From Coriobacteriaceae bacterium (GTDB taxonomy: Bacteria > Actinomycetota > Coriobacteriia > Coriobacteriales > Coriobacteriaceae): 64,000 nt of DNA. A model generated the notes under the pieces. That model was not told the DNA's origin, ran no database searches, and saw only the letters and a program-made list of their open reading frames with translations. The stretch spans positions 186,001-250,000 of the forward strand of contig CABIZD010000001.1 of assembly GCA_902363125.1 (NCBI GenBank), given 5' to 3'. Position 1 is the stretch's first letter. Each line of letters opens with the position of its first letter. Shown here in pieces: positions 1-9,435 of this stretch. A program made the position numbers and the translations under genes.

Positions 1-129
1 ATCGCCACGGGCGACCACATGGGCGCGAACCAAGCTCTCAAGCGCACGAAGGACGCCGTCGCCGGCGCCCAAAACGCGCGAGGGATCAATTCCCTCGGGA
101 ACGGTAAGTCTAATCTTCGAGGCTTCCAT
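1..129 (-). CDS. PhoH-like protein, N-terminal fragment (cut by window edge)
   Basis: Translating the minus strand from the ATG at 129 gives 43 residues beginning MEASKIRLTVPEGIDPSRVL and running off the window edge. The pattern (basic start, 'VPEG...ILGAGD..L..LE' and a segment where PhoH proteins have an RNA-binding-like N-terminal region before the P-loop ATPase) matches the start of the PhoH/YbeZ family, a predicted ATPase usually encoded beside ybeY. The start overlaps the end of mtaB by 20 bases, so it is probably co-transcribed with it. The ATPase domain itself lies outside the window, so the name rests on the N-terminal pattern and gene order. Confidence 0.6.
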   Translation of the reverse strand, partial: MEASKIRLTVPEGIDPSRVLGAGDGVLRALESLVRAHVVARGD

Positions 130-1402
130 GAACCTCCCTGCGTGCATGGACCAAGCCGGAATCATCGACTCCGATGATAGCAACATCGAGCAGGCACGGG
201 GCTGTAAGTCCACAGGTATCGTCAAGACGGGCATGATGGAACGAGCCGAGCGTCAGGTTGTCACCATACTCGAGCACGGCACGCTCGACCGTGCCCACGC
301 GACGACGAGCGTCGGCAATAGCGAGCTCCTGTGCGGCGGCCCGCATACGGCGGCTGCGCTCGGCCATAACCTCGGGTGGCACCTGGTCGGGCATGTCGGC
401 AGCAAGGGTACCGGGACGCTTGCTGTAGCGGAACACGTGCATACGCGAGAAACCCACACGGCGGCACAGCGCCAGCGATTCCTCGAACTCCTCGTCCGTC
501 TCACCAGGAAAACCGACGATGACATCGCACGAAAGGGACGCCTGGGGCAAGATGGCACGAATCATACGCACCGTGTCCTCAAAGGCCTCGGCGCTATAGG
601 GACGGCCCATGCGATGCAGGGTCGCCGTGCAACCGGACTGCACGGGCAGGTGCAAAAACGGGGCGATACGCTGCGGATAGCGCGCCATAACCTTAAGCAG
701 GCGCTCGGAGATATCCATGGGCTCGACCGAGGAAATGCGCACATGCGGAATAGACGTGCGCTCCATGATGGCCTCGAGCAGCTCATCGATTTCGACGTGC
801 TCGTCGGTCGCGCTCTTGCCATCGTAGGCACCCAGGTTCACACCGGTCAGCACCACCTCGGGCACGCCGGCCTCCTGGGCCTCGCGAACTTGCTCGAGCA
901 CGGACTCGACGGGCACGGAGCGCTCGGGGCCGCGTGCCTTCCACACAATGCAATAGGTGCAGCGATGGTTGCAGCCGTCCTGAATCTTCACGCCCAGGCG
1001 AGAGCGACCGAGCGCATCGACCACCTCGCCATCGCTGCAGGCGGGAACGCTATCGGATTCGACACCCAGCACCTCGCAGACGCGCTCGGCGACGTCAATC
1101 TTGGACGGCTCGGCGATCACGCGATCGGAGAGCTCCAGCAACTCCTCGGGATGCAGGTTGACGACGCAGCCGGTTACGACCACGTAAGGCTCGCCCGGAT
1201 AGGCCAGCGCATGACGGACGGCCTTACGGGTCTTGGCCTCGGCCTCGCCCGTAACGGCACAGGTGTTAATGACGATCAGATCGGCATCCTGCGGCTCCAC
1301 AATAGCAAATCCCAGGCGCATAAGATCGGCAGTGATACGGTCGGACTCAACCCGGTTGACGCGGCAGCCGAGGTTGACGACAGAGATATGAGGTGCGAGC
1401 AC
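110..1402 (-). CDS. mtaB: tRNA t6A37 methylthiotransferase MtaB
   Basis: Radical-SAM methylthiotransferase that converts t6A37 to ms2t6A in ANN-decoding tRNAs. The 430-residue protein has the N-terminal UPF0004 domain with the three cluster cysteines in NLGCRVN (Cys13), NTCAVTG (Cys48) and VTGCVVN (Cys79). The radical-SAM motif CNHRCTYC follows at about residues 144-151, with its usual RG (KARG) just after it. The start is GTG at 1402, preceded by AAGGAG, and the gene begins 9 bases after the dnaJ stop. MtaB rather than MiaB or RimO is favoured by length, by the YCIV form of the motif and by its position beside dnaJ. Confidence 0.93.
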   Translation of the reverse strand: MLAPHISVVNLGCRVNRVESDRITADLMRLGFAIVEPQDADLIVINTCAVTGEAEAKTRKAVRHALAYPGEPYVVVTGCVVNLHPEELLELSDRVIAEPSKIDVAERVCEVLGVESDSVPACSDGEVVDALGRSRLGVKIQDGCNHRCTYCIVWKARGPERSVPVESVLEQVREAQEAGVPEVVLTGVNLGAYDGKSATDEHVEIDELLEAIMERTSIPHVRISSVEPMDISERLLKVMARYPQRIAPFLHLPVQSGCTATLHRMGRPYSAEAFEDTVRMIRAILPQASLSCDVIVGFPGETDEEFEESLALCRRVGFSRMHVFRYSKRPGTLAADMPDQVPPEVMAERSRRMRAAAQELAIADARRRVGTVERAVLEYGDNLTLGSFHHARLDDTCGLTAPCLLDVAIIGVDDSGLVHARREVHGSLED

Positions 1403-1411
1403 GCGGGCTCC

Positions 1412-2560
1412 TTAATCGAGGATATCGTCGAGGGCACTCTTGATACGGTCGGTCACCGACTTCTTACCGGAAGCGACGTCATCGCCCATCTCATCGGCAA
1501 AAGCGCGGAGCAGCTCGCGTTGCTTATTGGAAAGATTGGTGGGAACGACCACGCGCAGTTGCACGATCAAGCGGCCACGCGAACCGCCACCGCCAATGCG
1601 CGGCATGCCGTAATTATTGACGCTCACGGTGTCACCGTACTGGGCGCCGGCGGGAACCGTCACCTTGACGACCTCGTCGGGCATAATGCCCTCGACCTCG
1701 ATCTCGCAGCCAAGCGCAGCCTGCGCAATCGAGATATCGCTCAGGAGGTACAGGTCGTCACCGTTGCGCTTAAAACGCTCGTGGTCGGCAACACGAACGT
1801 TGACGATCAGGTCGCCCGAGGGCTCACCGCGAAGGCCTGCCTCGCCAAAGCCGCTCACGCGCAGCTGGCGACCGGTCGAAACGCCGGCGGGGATATCGAT
1901 GTCGATCTTTTCGTGCGAAGGTGTGCGGCCCTGACCGTCGCAGGTCTCGCAGGGATGGTCGATGACCGTGCCCTCACCGTGGCAGTCGGGGCAAGGCGAA
2001 GAGGACTGAACCTGGCCCAGGAACGAGCGCTGGACCGTCGTGACATAGCCTGTGCCGTGGCAGCGGCTGCACTGCTTTTCCTGTGCGCCCTCGGCCCTAC
2101 CAGTGCCGTTACAATCCTCGCAGGGGGCAAGGCGGTCATAGCTGATCGTCTTTTTGCAACCGAGCGCCGCCTCCTCAAGGGTCACCGAAAGGGAGATCGC
2201 CATATCGCGGCCGCGACGACGCTCACGGCGATTTCGGGCGCCACCGCCGGCACCGCCGCCAAAGAACGACGAGAAGAGGTCGTCCATGCCCATGCCGCCA
2301 AAGATATCGTTGATATCGACGTAGCCCGAACCACCAGGGCCGTCCGCGGTGCCGTAACGGTCGTAGTTAGCACGCTTCTGCTCGTCGGAAAGAACGGAAT
2401 AAGCCTCGTTGAGCTCTTTGAACTTGGCCTCGGCCTCGGGGTCGTCCGAAACGTCCGGGTGTACGGTACGGGCCTTCTTTAGAAACGCGCGCTTAATCGT
2501 CCGCGCATCGGCATCCTTGTCGACGCCAAGTACCTCGTAGTAATCCCTATTTTCCGACAC
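1412..2560 (-). CDS. dnaJ: Chaperone DnaJ (Hsp40)
   Basis: Cytosolic co-chaperone that stimulates DnaK ATPase and delivers unfolded substrates. The J-domain starts at the N-terminus (RDYYEVLGV) and carries the HPD triad in ARTVHPDVS. A short glycine/phenylalanine stretch follows, then substrate-binding domain I interrupted by four CxxCxGxG zinc repeats (CEDCNGTG, CSRCHGTG, CPDCHGEG, CETCDGQG), then domain II. I place the start at GTG 2560 (MSENRDYYEV, 382 residues) because GGAAGG lies just upstream; the longer open frame to 2626 adds a segment with no J-domain homology. It follows a second J-protein gene. No hrcA, grpE or dnaK is visible nearby. Confidence 0.95.
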   Translation of the reverse strand: MSENRDYYEVLGVDKDADARTIKRAFLKKARTVHPDVSDDPEAEAKFKELNEAYSVLSDEQKRANYDRYGTADGPGGSGYVDINDIFGGMGMDDLFSSFFGGGAGGGARNRRERRRGRDMAISLSVTLEEAALGCKKTISYDRLAPCEDCNGTGRAEGAQEKQCSRCHGTGYVTTVQRSFLGQVQSSSPCPDCHGEGTVIDHPCETCDGQGRTPSHEKIDIDIPAGVSTGRQLRVSGFGEAGLRGEPSGDLIVNVRVADHERFKRNGDDLYLLSDISIAQAALGCEIEVEGIMPDEVVKVTVPAGAQYGDTVSVNNYGMPRIGGGGSRGRLIVQLRVVVPTNLSNKQRELLRAFADEMGDDVASGKKSVTDRIKSALDDILD

Positions 2561-2641
2561 GACCGAATCCTTCCGACTTTCATTATTGTCACAGTGCGTC
2601 CTATACCCAAGCTGGGCCGGCCGCAAACAGAGGGCTAGATG

Positions 2642-3745
2642 TTATTGCATTGCGTAGGGCGAAAGCATGGCACGTTGCGAGCAGCTCGCAAACCAAACCG
2701 ACACGAGCGCGAACATAAATCCGTTGGCAAAACCGTTGGCAAACTGCATCGCGCCGCGCTTCCACCACAGCAGGCTGCGGTGCAGCACGCCGTCCGAGAC
2801 CACCATGAAAAGGCCCATGGCAAACGGAATAAAGCACATCACGGCAAAGGCCGAGAACACGCCCGATATGGCCGACAGCACCAAAAACGGCGCCACGATG
2901 CCCATCAGGTAAAAACCGGTACGGGCCTTGCCTTCCAGACGCTCGGCCTCAACATGGGCACGGCCGACAAGATCGCCGCCCGAGGCACCGTTGGTGCCGG
3001 CGTGACCCATGCCGCCAATGCGGACCTCGTCGCCATCGTGCGTGCCGGCAGGAAACTCAATTGTCTGCTCGGAGGTCACACGGGTTCGACCGCTGCCGCC
3101 GCAATCGGGACAGGGGTCGGCGACGACCTTACCGGAACCTCCGCACTCGGGGCAGACCGACTGGAACGTGCCGGCACCGAACAGGAAGGACAGGTCGACG
3201 TCGATGTGGCCGCGACCGCCGCAGCTCGGACAGGTATGTGCATGCTCGGACGAAACAGAACCCGAGCCTCCGCAGTGACCACAGGTATCGAAGCGCGTAT
3301 AGCGAACGGTCTTGCGGGCACCGCCCTTGGCCTCCTTGGCGTCGAGCTTAATATCGACGACCACGTTGGCGCCGTTCTCGGGATTATAGGCAGCCTGCCC
3401 GCGACGCGGCTGGCCCCAGGCGCCCCCGAAGGGGAAACCGCCGTCAAAGGGATTGCCGTAACCGGCGCTGCCGGCATAGCCACCGCCATAGGGCGAAGCC
3501 GTCGGTGCACCGGCAAAGGGATTGCCCGAGCGCATGGCGTCGTAGCGCGCACGCTTCTGCTCGTCCGAAAGCACGGCGTAGGCCTCGGAAACCTCTTTAA
3601 ACTTTTCCTCGGCATCAGGTTCTTTGTTGACGTCCGGATGGAGCTTGCGGGCCTTTTGCTGGAAGGCCTTCTGAATATCACGCGAGGTGGCGTCCTTGGA
3701 GACACCCAAAATCTCGTAGTAATCTTTTTCGTTCATCGTCGCCAT
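2642..3745 (-). CDS. Membrane-anchored DnaJ-like protein
   Basis: The first two thirds look like a type I DnaJ: J-domain ([11 protein letters not shown]) with HPD in RKLHPDVN, a Gly/Pro/Phe-rich linker at about residues 70-115, and four zinc repeats ([32 protein letters not shown]). After [17 protein letters not shown] the second substrate domain and dimerisation tail are missing. In their place are about three hydrophobic segments (roughly residues 277-296, 299-319 and 335-354). The likely product is a co-chaperone tethered to the cytoplasmic membrane. The start is ATG 3745 with AGGAGG nine bases upstream, giving 367 residues. It sits between hemW and canonical dnaJ and probably shares their transcript. 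Its substrate and partner DnaK are unknown. Confidence 0.85.
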   Translation of the reverse strand: MATMNEKDYYEILGVSKDATSRDIQKAFQQKARKLHPDVNKEPDAEEKFKEVSEAYAVLSDEQKRARYDAMRSGNPFAGAPTASPYGGGYAGSAGYGNPFDGGFPFGGAWGQPRRGQAAYNPENGANVVVDIKLDAKEAKGGARKTVRYTRFDTCGHCGGSGSVSSEHAHTCPSCGGRGHIDVDLSFLFGAGTFQSVCPECGGSGKVVADPCPDCGGSGRTRVTSEQTIEFPAGTHDGDEVRIGGMGHAGTNGASGGDLVGRAHVEAERLEGKARTGFYLMGIVAPFLVLSAISGVFSAFAVMCFIPFAMGLFMVVSDGVLHRSLLWWKRGAMQFANGFANGFMFALVSVWFASCSQRAMLSPYAMQ

Positions 3746-3803
3746 GCGCGGCAACCTCCTGCTCACAGCAGCGTATATATTGCGGTAATTCTACCCGAGC
3801 GGC

Positions 3804-5036
3804 CTAGGCTAGACCCCAAAACAGCTCGAACAGCACATTTCCATCGAGCCAGCCCAAGTGGGTGGGCGCTAAACGAGCACGGACATGGCCCGCGAGGACG
3901 TCTGCCGAAGTGAAGGGTCCCTCATGGACTCCGAGCGTCTCGGGCACCCAAGTGGCAAGACCCAATTCGAGCGCGCGATCGCAGACAGCTGCCAGCTCGC
4001 CCGTTGGGATGACGCAAGCTGCACGAACCAACAGATCGGACGCAATACCGCGCGTCAAGCGACAAGCGAGCATCAGGTCTTCAGCCGCAGCCTCACGCTG
4101 CGACAGATATTCGGCCTCGAACGCCGTCGCGTCATCGTCACGTTGCACCAGACGCACGCGGTACGAATCGCCTCGAGAAGACACGCCGGGGAACAAACCT
4201 GCAAGACGATCGAAATCCTCGGCATCGAGCATGCCCGCGGCAGAGCGACCCAGGCCCAAATAGCCCTGGCCGGTCCAGTAGGCAATGTTATGGGCGCACT
4301 CATGTCCGTCGAGCGCATAGCTTGCCACCTCATACGGGTGATAGCCGGCCGCACCCAGACGCTCACGCGCCACATCCATGCACGAAGCTTGAAAATCCTC
4401 GTCGGGCTCTACCGACTCGTCGCGGCACGCCATGCGATAAAGGGGAGTCCCCTCCTCAAGCGTGAGCGGGTAGACCGACACATGATGCGGAGCCGCCGCC
4501 AGCACGCCATCGAGCGTGCGCCTCCAACTCGCTGCGGTCTGCCCGGGAAGTCCGCACATAAGGTCGCACGACACGTCAAGCCCAGCGTTCTTGACTGTCG
4601 CGATGGCGGCGAGCGCCCGATCGGCATCGTGAATACGGCCGATAGCGGTAAGTTCGATGTTATCGAGCGTTTGCACGCCCAGAGAGACGCGTGTGACACC
4701 AACCTTGGCAAGCGCAGCGGCAAGCTCGGCGGTCAGCGACTCGGGATTGGCCTCGCAGGTAAACTCAACGGGGGCGCACCACGCACGAATACGCCGCGCC
4801 AGCTCCACCAGGCGCTCCCCCGCCAGCGACGGCGTACCACCGCCAACATAGACGGTGCGGATCTGTTCAAGGGCCCTAGCCTTGCCAAAAGCATCGAGGC
4901 GCGCGAACAACTGCTCAAAATAGACATCGAGCGCAGCGCTCAGGTCGCACGGAGCAAAACTGCGCGAGTCAAAGTCGCAGTACCGGCACTTTTGGGCGCA
5001 AAACGGCACGTGCACGTACAGCGCGGTAACGGCCAC
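3804..5036 (-). CDS. hemW: Radical-SAM heme chaperone HemW
   Basis: HemW belongs to the oxygen-independent coproporphyrinogen oxidase family but is regarded as a heme-trafficking protein. The radical-SAM cysteines are in CAQKCRYCDF near the N-terminus. The residue after the third cysteine and Asp is Phe, as in HemW, where HemN has a fourth Cys. The glycine-rich YVGGGTPS motif follows, and the C-terminal half resembles the HemN C-terminal domain. Length (410) is slightly above the usual 380. The start is GTG 5036, preceded by GGAGG, with the dusB stop two bases away. The lepA-dusB-hemW-dnaJ order is typical apart from a missing hrcA. Confidence 0.93.
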   Translation of the reverse strand: MAVTALYVHVPFCAQKCRYCDFDSRSFAPCDLSAALDVYFEQLFARLDAFGKARALEQIRTVYVGGGTPSLAGERLVELARRIRAWCAPVEFTCEANPESLTAELAAALAKVGVTRVSLGVQTLDNIELTAIGRIHDADRALAAIATVKNAGLDVSCDLMCGLPGQTAASWRRTLDGVLAAAPHHVSVYPLTLEEGTPLYRMACRDESVEPDEDFQASCMDVARERLGAAGYHPYEVASYALDGHECAHNIAYWTGQGYLGLGRSAAGMLDAEDFDRLAGLFPGVSSRGDSYRVRLVQRDDDATAFEAEYLSQREAAAEDLMLACRLTRGIASDLLVRAACVIPTGELAAVCDRALELGLATWVPETLGVHEGPFTSADVLAGHVRARLAPTHLGWLDGNVLFELFWGLA

Positions 5037-5038
5037 CC

Positions 5039-6082
5039 TTAAGCCTCCAGCGGATGTGGAGGCACCGATTCGCCGGCGGCAAGGGCAGCCTCGCAGGCCA
5101 CCACATCGCGCTCGATCTCATCGACCAGCGCCATAAACTCCTCGTAAGTGGAACAGCGCACCACATGGGCACGCCAAGCGGCGGCATGGGGCATGCCTTT
5201 TAAGTACCAGCTTGCGTACGTACGGGCACGCGACATGAGCGGCAGGAGCTCATGCGTCAGCGTTAGGTGCTCACGCAGGGCGTCTAGGCGCTCAACGGAG
5301 CTGCGCGCCGGCACCGGCATGCCATCGAGCGCAAGGGCGCGAGCATCACCGAACACCCACGGATTGCCGTAGATGCCGCGCGCGATAAACACCGCGCTGG
5401 CACCAGAACTGCGCAGATGCTCCGCGGCATCCTCGGCGCAGAACACATCACCCGAACCAATCACGGGAATCTCGACGGCGTCGGCAACCTCATCGACAAC
5501 CGACCAATCGGCCTGGCCGGTGTAGAGCTGCGTGGCACAACGACCGTGCACGGCAACTGCAGAGGCGCCCGCCCCTTCAAGCATCTGGGCAAACGTTGCG
5601 GCGTTGCGGTCCTCGGCATAAAAACCCTTGCGGATCTTCACGGTCACGGGAACATGCGCCGCGCCCACCGCTGCCTCGACAATCTTCTCGGCCAGGTCGG
5701 GCGTGCGCATAAGCGCCGAGCCTTCGCCCTTAGTAACGACCTTGCGAGCCGGACAGGCCATGTTGATATCAATCAATGACAGGCGATCGCCCACACGCTC
5801 CTCGACGGCGGCGACGGCACTCGCAAACTGCTCGGGCTTGGAGCCAAAGAGCTGCACGCAAATCTGCTGCTCCTTGTCGGCCGGTAGCACCAGGCGCCAG
5901 GTCTTGTTGCTGGCATAGGCAAGGCCCGCCACGCTCACCATCTCGCTATAGGCGAGATTGGCACCGCGGCGGCGGCACATGATGCGATAAGCGGGATCGG
6001 TTACGCCCGCCATGGGAGCCATAAGGAACGGCTGCTCGGCATAGGCGCCCAGCAGCCGCTTGCTGTATTCGGAAAGCGCCAT
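5039..6082 (-). CDS. dusB: tRNA-dihydrouridine synthase (DusB type)
   Basis: FMN enzyme that reduces uridine to dihydrouridine in the tRNA D-loop. The family start LMAPMAGVTDPAYRIMCRR is present, as is SEMVS. The catalytic cysteine lies in DINMACPARKV at about residue 107. The TIM-barrel HGR motif and the IGSGDVF phosphate-binding motif follow. The 347-residue length fits DusB. The ATG start lies four bases after the lepA stop. DusB is the most likely subtype, judged from the barrel motifs and length; I cannot exclude another bacterial Dus subgroup. Confidence 0.92.
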   Translation of the reverse strand: MALSEYSKRLLGAYAEQPFLMAPMAGVTDPAYRIMCRRRGANLAYSEMVSVAGLAYASNKTWRLVLPADKEQQICVQLFGSKPEQFASAVAAVEERVGDRLSLIDINMACPARKVVTKGEGSALMRTPDLAEKIVEAAVGAAHVPVTVKIRKGFYAEDRNAATFAQMLEGAGASAVAVHGRCATQLYTGQADWSVVDEVADAVEIPVIGSGDVFCAEDAAEHLRSSGASAVFIARGIYGNPWVFGDARALALDGMPVPARSSVERLDALREHLTLTHELLPLMSRARTYASWYLKGMPHAAAWRAHVVRCSTYEEFMALVDEIERDVVACEAALAAGESVPPHPLEA

Positions 6083-6086
6083 AGAC

Positions 6087-7898
6087 CTACTCGTCCACCT
6101 TGAGGATCGCCATAAAGGCCTCCTGCGGGACCTCGACCGAGCCGATGGCCTTCATGCGCTTCTTGCCCTCTTTCTGCTTCTCGAGCAGCTTGCGCTTACG
6201 CGAGATATCGCCGCCGTAGCACTTAGCAAGAACGTCCTTGCGACGCGCTTTGACGGTAGAACGGGCGATGATTTTGTTGCCGATAGCACCCTGGATGGGA
6301 ACCTCGAACAGCTGACGCGGGATGATCTCCTTAAGTTTGTCGCACAGACCACGGGCCAGGCCATAGGCCTTGTCCTTATGGACGATAAACGACAGCGCGT
6401 CCACCTCGTCGCCCGAAAGCAAGATATCGAGCTTGACGAGCTCGGAGGGACGATACTCGTTGAACTCGTAGTCGAGCGAGGCATAGCCCTTGGTACGGCT
6501 CTTGAGCTGGTCAAAGAAGTCCAAGATGAGCTCGGCGAGCGGCATATCAAAGCGCATCTCGACCGACTTGCTCGTGAGATGAATCATGTCGGTAGTAATG
6601 CCGCGGTGCTCGATAGCGAGCTGCATGACGGCACCCGTATACTCGGGCGGGCAGATAATCTTGGCCTTGAGGTAGGGTTCCTCGATACGCTCGATGCGCG
6701 TAGCCTCGGGCAGATCCTGCGGGCTGCGGACATCAATCATCTCGCCGTCAGTCTTGTAGACGTGATAGTCCACCGAGGGGCTCGTGGCAATGAGGTCAAG
6801 ATTGAACTCGCGCTCCAGGCGCTCCTTGACGACCTCCATATGCAGCAGGCCCAAGAAGCCCACGCGGAAGCCAAAGCCGAGCGCCACCGAGGTCTCGGGC
6901 TCCCACACCAACGACGGGTCGTTGACGTGCAGCTTATCGAGCGCGTCACGCAGGTTCTCGTAGTCCTTGTTATCGATCGGGAACAGGCCCGTATAGACCA
7001 TGGGCTTGGCCTCGCGGTAGCCGGGAAGCGGCTCGGGGCAGGGATTCGACGCCCACGTGAGGGTATCGCCCACGCGAACGGCCTCGGGGTCCTTCAGGCC
7101 CGTGACCACGTATCCGACCTCGCCGACCGTGAGCGCGTCGACCGGGGTCTCGGCGGGACGCTTGACGCCCACGCCATCGACCAAAAAGTCGCCCTTTGCC
7201 TGCATCATGCGCAGGGTATCGCCCTTTTTGATGGAGCCGTCAAAGATGCGCACCGTGGCGACGACGCCACGATACTCGTCGAAGTACGAATCCAGAATGA
7301 GTGCCTTGAGCGGCGCGTTCGCATCGCCCTTGGGCGGAGAGATCAAAAAGACAATGGACTCCAGCAGATCGTGGATGCCCTCGCCGGTCTTGCCCGAGAC
7401 GCACACGGCATCATCGGCAGGGATCGCCAGGTCATCCTCGATCTCGGCCTTAACCTCGTCGGGATGGGCCGAGGGCAGGTCGATCTTGTTGATGGCCGGC
7501 ACAATGTCCAGATTGGCGTTCATGGCGAGCGTCGCGTTGGAGACGGTCTGCGCCTCGACGCCCTGCGTGGCGTCGACAACGAGCACCGCGCCCTCACAGG
7601 CTGCCAGCGAGCGCGAGACCTCATAGGTAAAGTCCACGTGGCCCGGCGTATCGATCAGATTGAACTGATACGTCTCGCCATCGTCGGCGTCATAGGACAC
7701 GCGAACGGCATTGGACTTGATCGTGATGCCGCGCTCGCGCTCGATATCCATGGTGTCGAGCAGCTGCGACTCCATGTCGCGTTCGTCGACGGTATGGGTG
7801 AGCTCGAGGATGCGATCGCTGATCGTGGACTTGCCATGGTCGATGTGCGCAACGATTGAGAAGTTGCGGATGTGGGAAATGTCAATTGAAGTATTCAT
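6087..7898 (-). CDS. lepA: Elongation factor 4 (LepA)
   Basis: Ribosome-associated GTPase related to EF-G, implicated in back-translocation or ribosome biogenesis. The P-loop is AHIDHGKST, followed by the G2 region (RERGITIKS), DTPGHVDF (G3) and NKIDLP (G4). Domains II, III and V come next, then the LepA-specific C-terminal domain ending in QKEGKKRMK...VPQEAF. I choose ATG 7898 ([12 protein letters not shown], 603 residues), which has GGGTAAG nine bases upstream and matches family length. The longer frame would run into the rpsT terminator. It heads the lepA-dusB-hemW-dnaJ-mtaB operon. Confidence 0.96.
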   Translation of the reverse strand: MNTSIDISHIRNFSIVAHIDHGKSTISDRILELTHTVDERDMESQLLDTMDIERERGITIKSNAVRVSYDADDGETYQFNLIDTPGHVDFTYEVSRSLAACEGAVLVVDATQGVEAQTVSNATLAMNANLDIVPAINKIDLPSAHPDEVKAEIEDDLAIPADDAVCVSGKTGEGIHDLLESIVFLISPPKGDANAPLKALILDSYFDEYRGVVATVRIFDGSIKKGDTLRMMQAKGDFLVDGVGVKRPAETPVDALTVGEVGYVVTGLKDPEAVRVGDTLTWASNPCPEPLPGYREAKPMVYTGLFPIDNKDYENLRDALDKLHVNDPSLVWEPETSVALGFGFRVGFLGLLHMEVVKERLEREFNLDLIATSPSVDYHVYKTDGEMIDVRSPQDLPEATRIERIEEPYLKAKIICPPEYTGAVMQLAIEHRGITTDMIHLTSKSVEMRFDMPLAELILDFFDQLKSRTKGYASLDYEFNEYRPSELVKLDILLSGDEVDALSFIVHKDKAYGLARGLCDKLKEIIPRQLFEVPIQGAIGNKIIARSTVKARRKDVLAKCYGGDISRKRKLLEKQKEGKKRMKAIGSVEVPQEAFMAILKVDE

Positions 7899-7926
7899 GC
7901 GGACCATCTTACCCGAGCGGTACAAA

Positions 7927-7960
7927 AAATGGAGCCTGTTCCATAAAACAGGCTCCATTT
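7927..7960 (-). terminator. rpsT terminator
   Basis: A perfect 14-bp inverted repeat (AAATGGAGCCTGTT with a 6-base loop) lies just downstream of the rpsT stop on the minus strand and runs into a T-rich tract. It separates rpsT from lepA, so lepA either relies on read-through or has its own promoter in the 28 bases before its start. Confidence 0.85.
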
Positions 7961-7994
7961 ATGCGCGTAATCTGTGTGGTGCGAAATTTACAAC

Positions 7995-8261
7995 TTAGGC
8001 GTTGATGCTGTTCACGAGCTTGGCAAGACCGGACTTGCGGTTGGAAGCCTGGTTCTTGTGGATAACATGCTTGGCGGCAGCCATGTCGAGACGCTTGGTG
8101 ACGGTCTTGAGGGCAGCCTGGGCCTTCTCGGCGTCGCCCTCGGCAACGGCGGACTGGACGTGCTTGGTCAGCGTCTTGAGCTCGGACTTGACAGCCTTGT
8201 TACGCATGCGAGCTGCCTCATTGGTGCGGATACGCTTCTTCTGAGACTTGATGTTTGCCAC
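7995..8261 (-). CDS. rpsT: 30S ribosomal protein S20
   Basis: Primary 16S rRNA-binding protein of the small subunit. The 88-residue basic helical protein begins [20 protein letters not shown] and ends [13 protein letters not shown], the canonical S20 pattern. The start is GTG 8261 with AAAGGA upstream; the longer frame carries an unrelated 23-residue leader. It appears to be monocistronic, with a strong terminator downstream and an extended -10 promoter candidate at 8337-8345. Confidence 0.97.
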   Translation of the reverse strand: MANIKSQKKRIRTNEAARMRNKAVKSELKTLTKHVQSAVAEGDAEKAQAALKTVTKRLDMAAAKHVIHKNQASNRKSGLAKLVNSINA

Positions 8262-8336
8262 TTCTGGAGTTCCTTTCGAGTTCCTTGCAAAAAATGTATG
8301 ACACCTCTGAGACACGGTGAGGTCATGCAAGCGCCT

Positions 8337-8345
8337 ACTATAGCA
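8337..8345 (-). promoter_or_regulatory. Candidate rpsT extended -10 promoter
   Basis: The minus strand reads TGCTATAGT about 75 bases upstream of the rpsT start. This is an extended -10 box with no good -35 at 17 bases. The same TGCTAT form occurs upstream of rpmB, adhE and rpsB in this window. Confidence 0.5.
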
Positions 8346-8394
8346 CGCTCCCCCTCAAAGGGATAGAACGAATTTGTCAAATAGGCAGGTATCA

Positions 8395-9357
8395 TCACGA
8401 TTTTCTCAAGATGTACGTAATCCAGAGCAAAAGCGCGGTCTGAGAATCGGCCGAACCCTTCAGCGCGAGCTCCACATCGACCGCGCCCTCGAGCGCGGCA
8501 ACGAGCTCTGCCATCGAAAAGCGACGTGCCCAGGTCAGGTGATTCTTGACCTGCCAGGACTGGAGCTTAAGCGTTGCGGCCAGCTCACGACCCTGTCCGC
8601 GCGCATCGAGCGCCTTGGCAACGATAAGCTCGCGGATGCGGCCGCACAGCAATGTGTAAGTCCACACGTAGCTCTTGGCGGGCAGTAGATTGAAGAGCTC
8701 GAGCGAGCGTCGCATGTCACGGGCCGAGACCGCATTGAGAAAGTCCCAGGGCTGGACTTCGGCCGTGCGCACAATCCAGTGCTCCACATCAGCAAGCTCA
8801 ATCTGGGGCGCCTCGACCATCTGGGCAAGCTTAGCCAAATCGTTATCGAGCATGCGAGTGTTTTCACCCGAACGCGAGACGAGCTCCTCGGCGGCCGCCG
8901 TCGAGATCGACTTGCCGTGCTGCGTCGCCATCTGCTGCACGCGGCGCGGTAGCTCCCAGCGCTTGGTACCGGAGCAATCGATCACCGCCTTCTTGTCGAT
9001 CTTGGCGATCGCCTTATACAGGCGCGTGTTCTTGGCAAGCGAGTCGGCGATGATGAGACAAACCGTCGTGGGGCTGGGACTCGCCAGATAGTCGACAAGC
9101 AGCTCGGAGATCGCTTTGGCGAGTTTTGAGCAGCCGTCAAGGATTACCAGGCGAAACTCGCTGCCCATGGGAAAGGTGTTGAGCGATCCGATAATCGACT
9201 CGATATCGGGGTCTTTGGTCATATCGCGCTCGTCGAGGTTGAACTCGACCATACCCGACTTTTCCAGACGCGCTTTCATACGCGAGACGGCGTGATCGCG
9301 CTTGACTCCGTCGGTACCGACGATCAGATATGCCGGCAGCAGACCGGTTTCGGACAT
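8395..9357 (-). CDS. holA: DNA polymerase III subunit delta
   Basis: Clamp-loader subunit that opens the beta sliding clamp. The 320-residue protein starts MSETGLLPAYLIVGTDGVKR, matching the 'YLi.G.d...' start of HolA. It keeps the three-domain pattern, with SRSGENTRMLDNDLAKLA and a C-terminal collar helix region. Like most delta subunits it has no working P-loop. The start is ATG 9357 behind GGGAGGGG. It lies 78 bases downstream of comEC, a common comEA-comEC-holA arrangement. Confidence 0.92.
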   Translation of the reverse strand: MSETGLLPAYLIVGTDGVKRDHAVSRMKARLEKSGMVEFNLDERDMTKDPDIESIIGSLNTFPMGSEFRLVILDGCSKLAKAISELLVDYLASPSPTTVCLIIADSLAKNTRLYKAIAKIDKKAVIDCSGTKRWELPRRVQQMATQHGKSISTAAAEELVSRSGENTRMLDNDLAKLAQMVEAPQIELADVEHWIVRTAEVQPWDFLNAVSARDMRRSLELFNLLPAKSYVWTYTLLCGRIRELIVAKALDARGQGRELAATLKLQSWQVKNHLTWARRFSMAELVAALEGAVDVELALKGSADSQTALLLWITYILRKS

Positions 9358-9435
9358 TGCGCTCCCCTCCCGCAGACTCTCGAATTCGTACCGTGCCATT
9401 TTAGCCCAGGGGTTGGTCCCGCGCCAACGGCAGCA

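Noticed and set aside
128..2482. 784-codon open frame on the plus strand
   Set aside because: It mirrors mtaB and dnaJ on the other strand. Its His/Arg/Leu-rich translation has no domain, and such frames arise from high GC and scarcity of TTA, CTA and TCA codons in the real genes.
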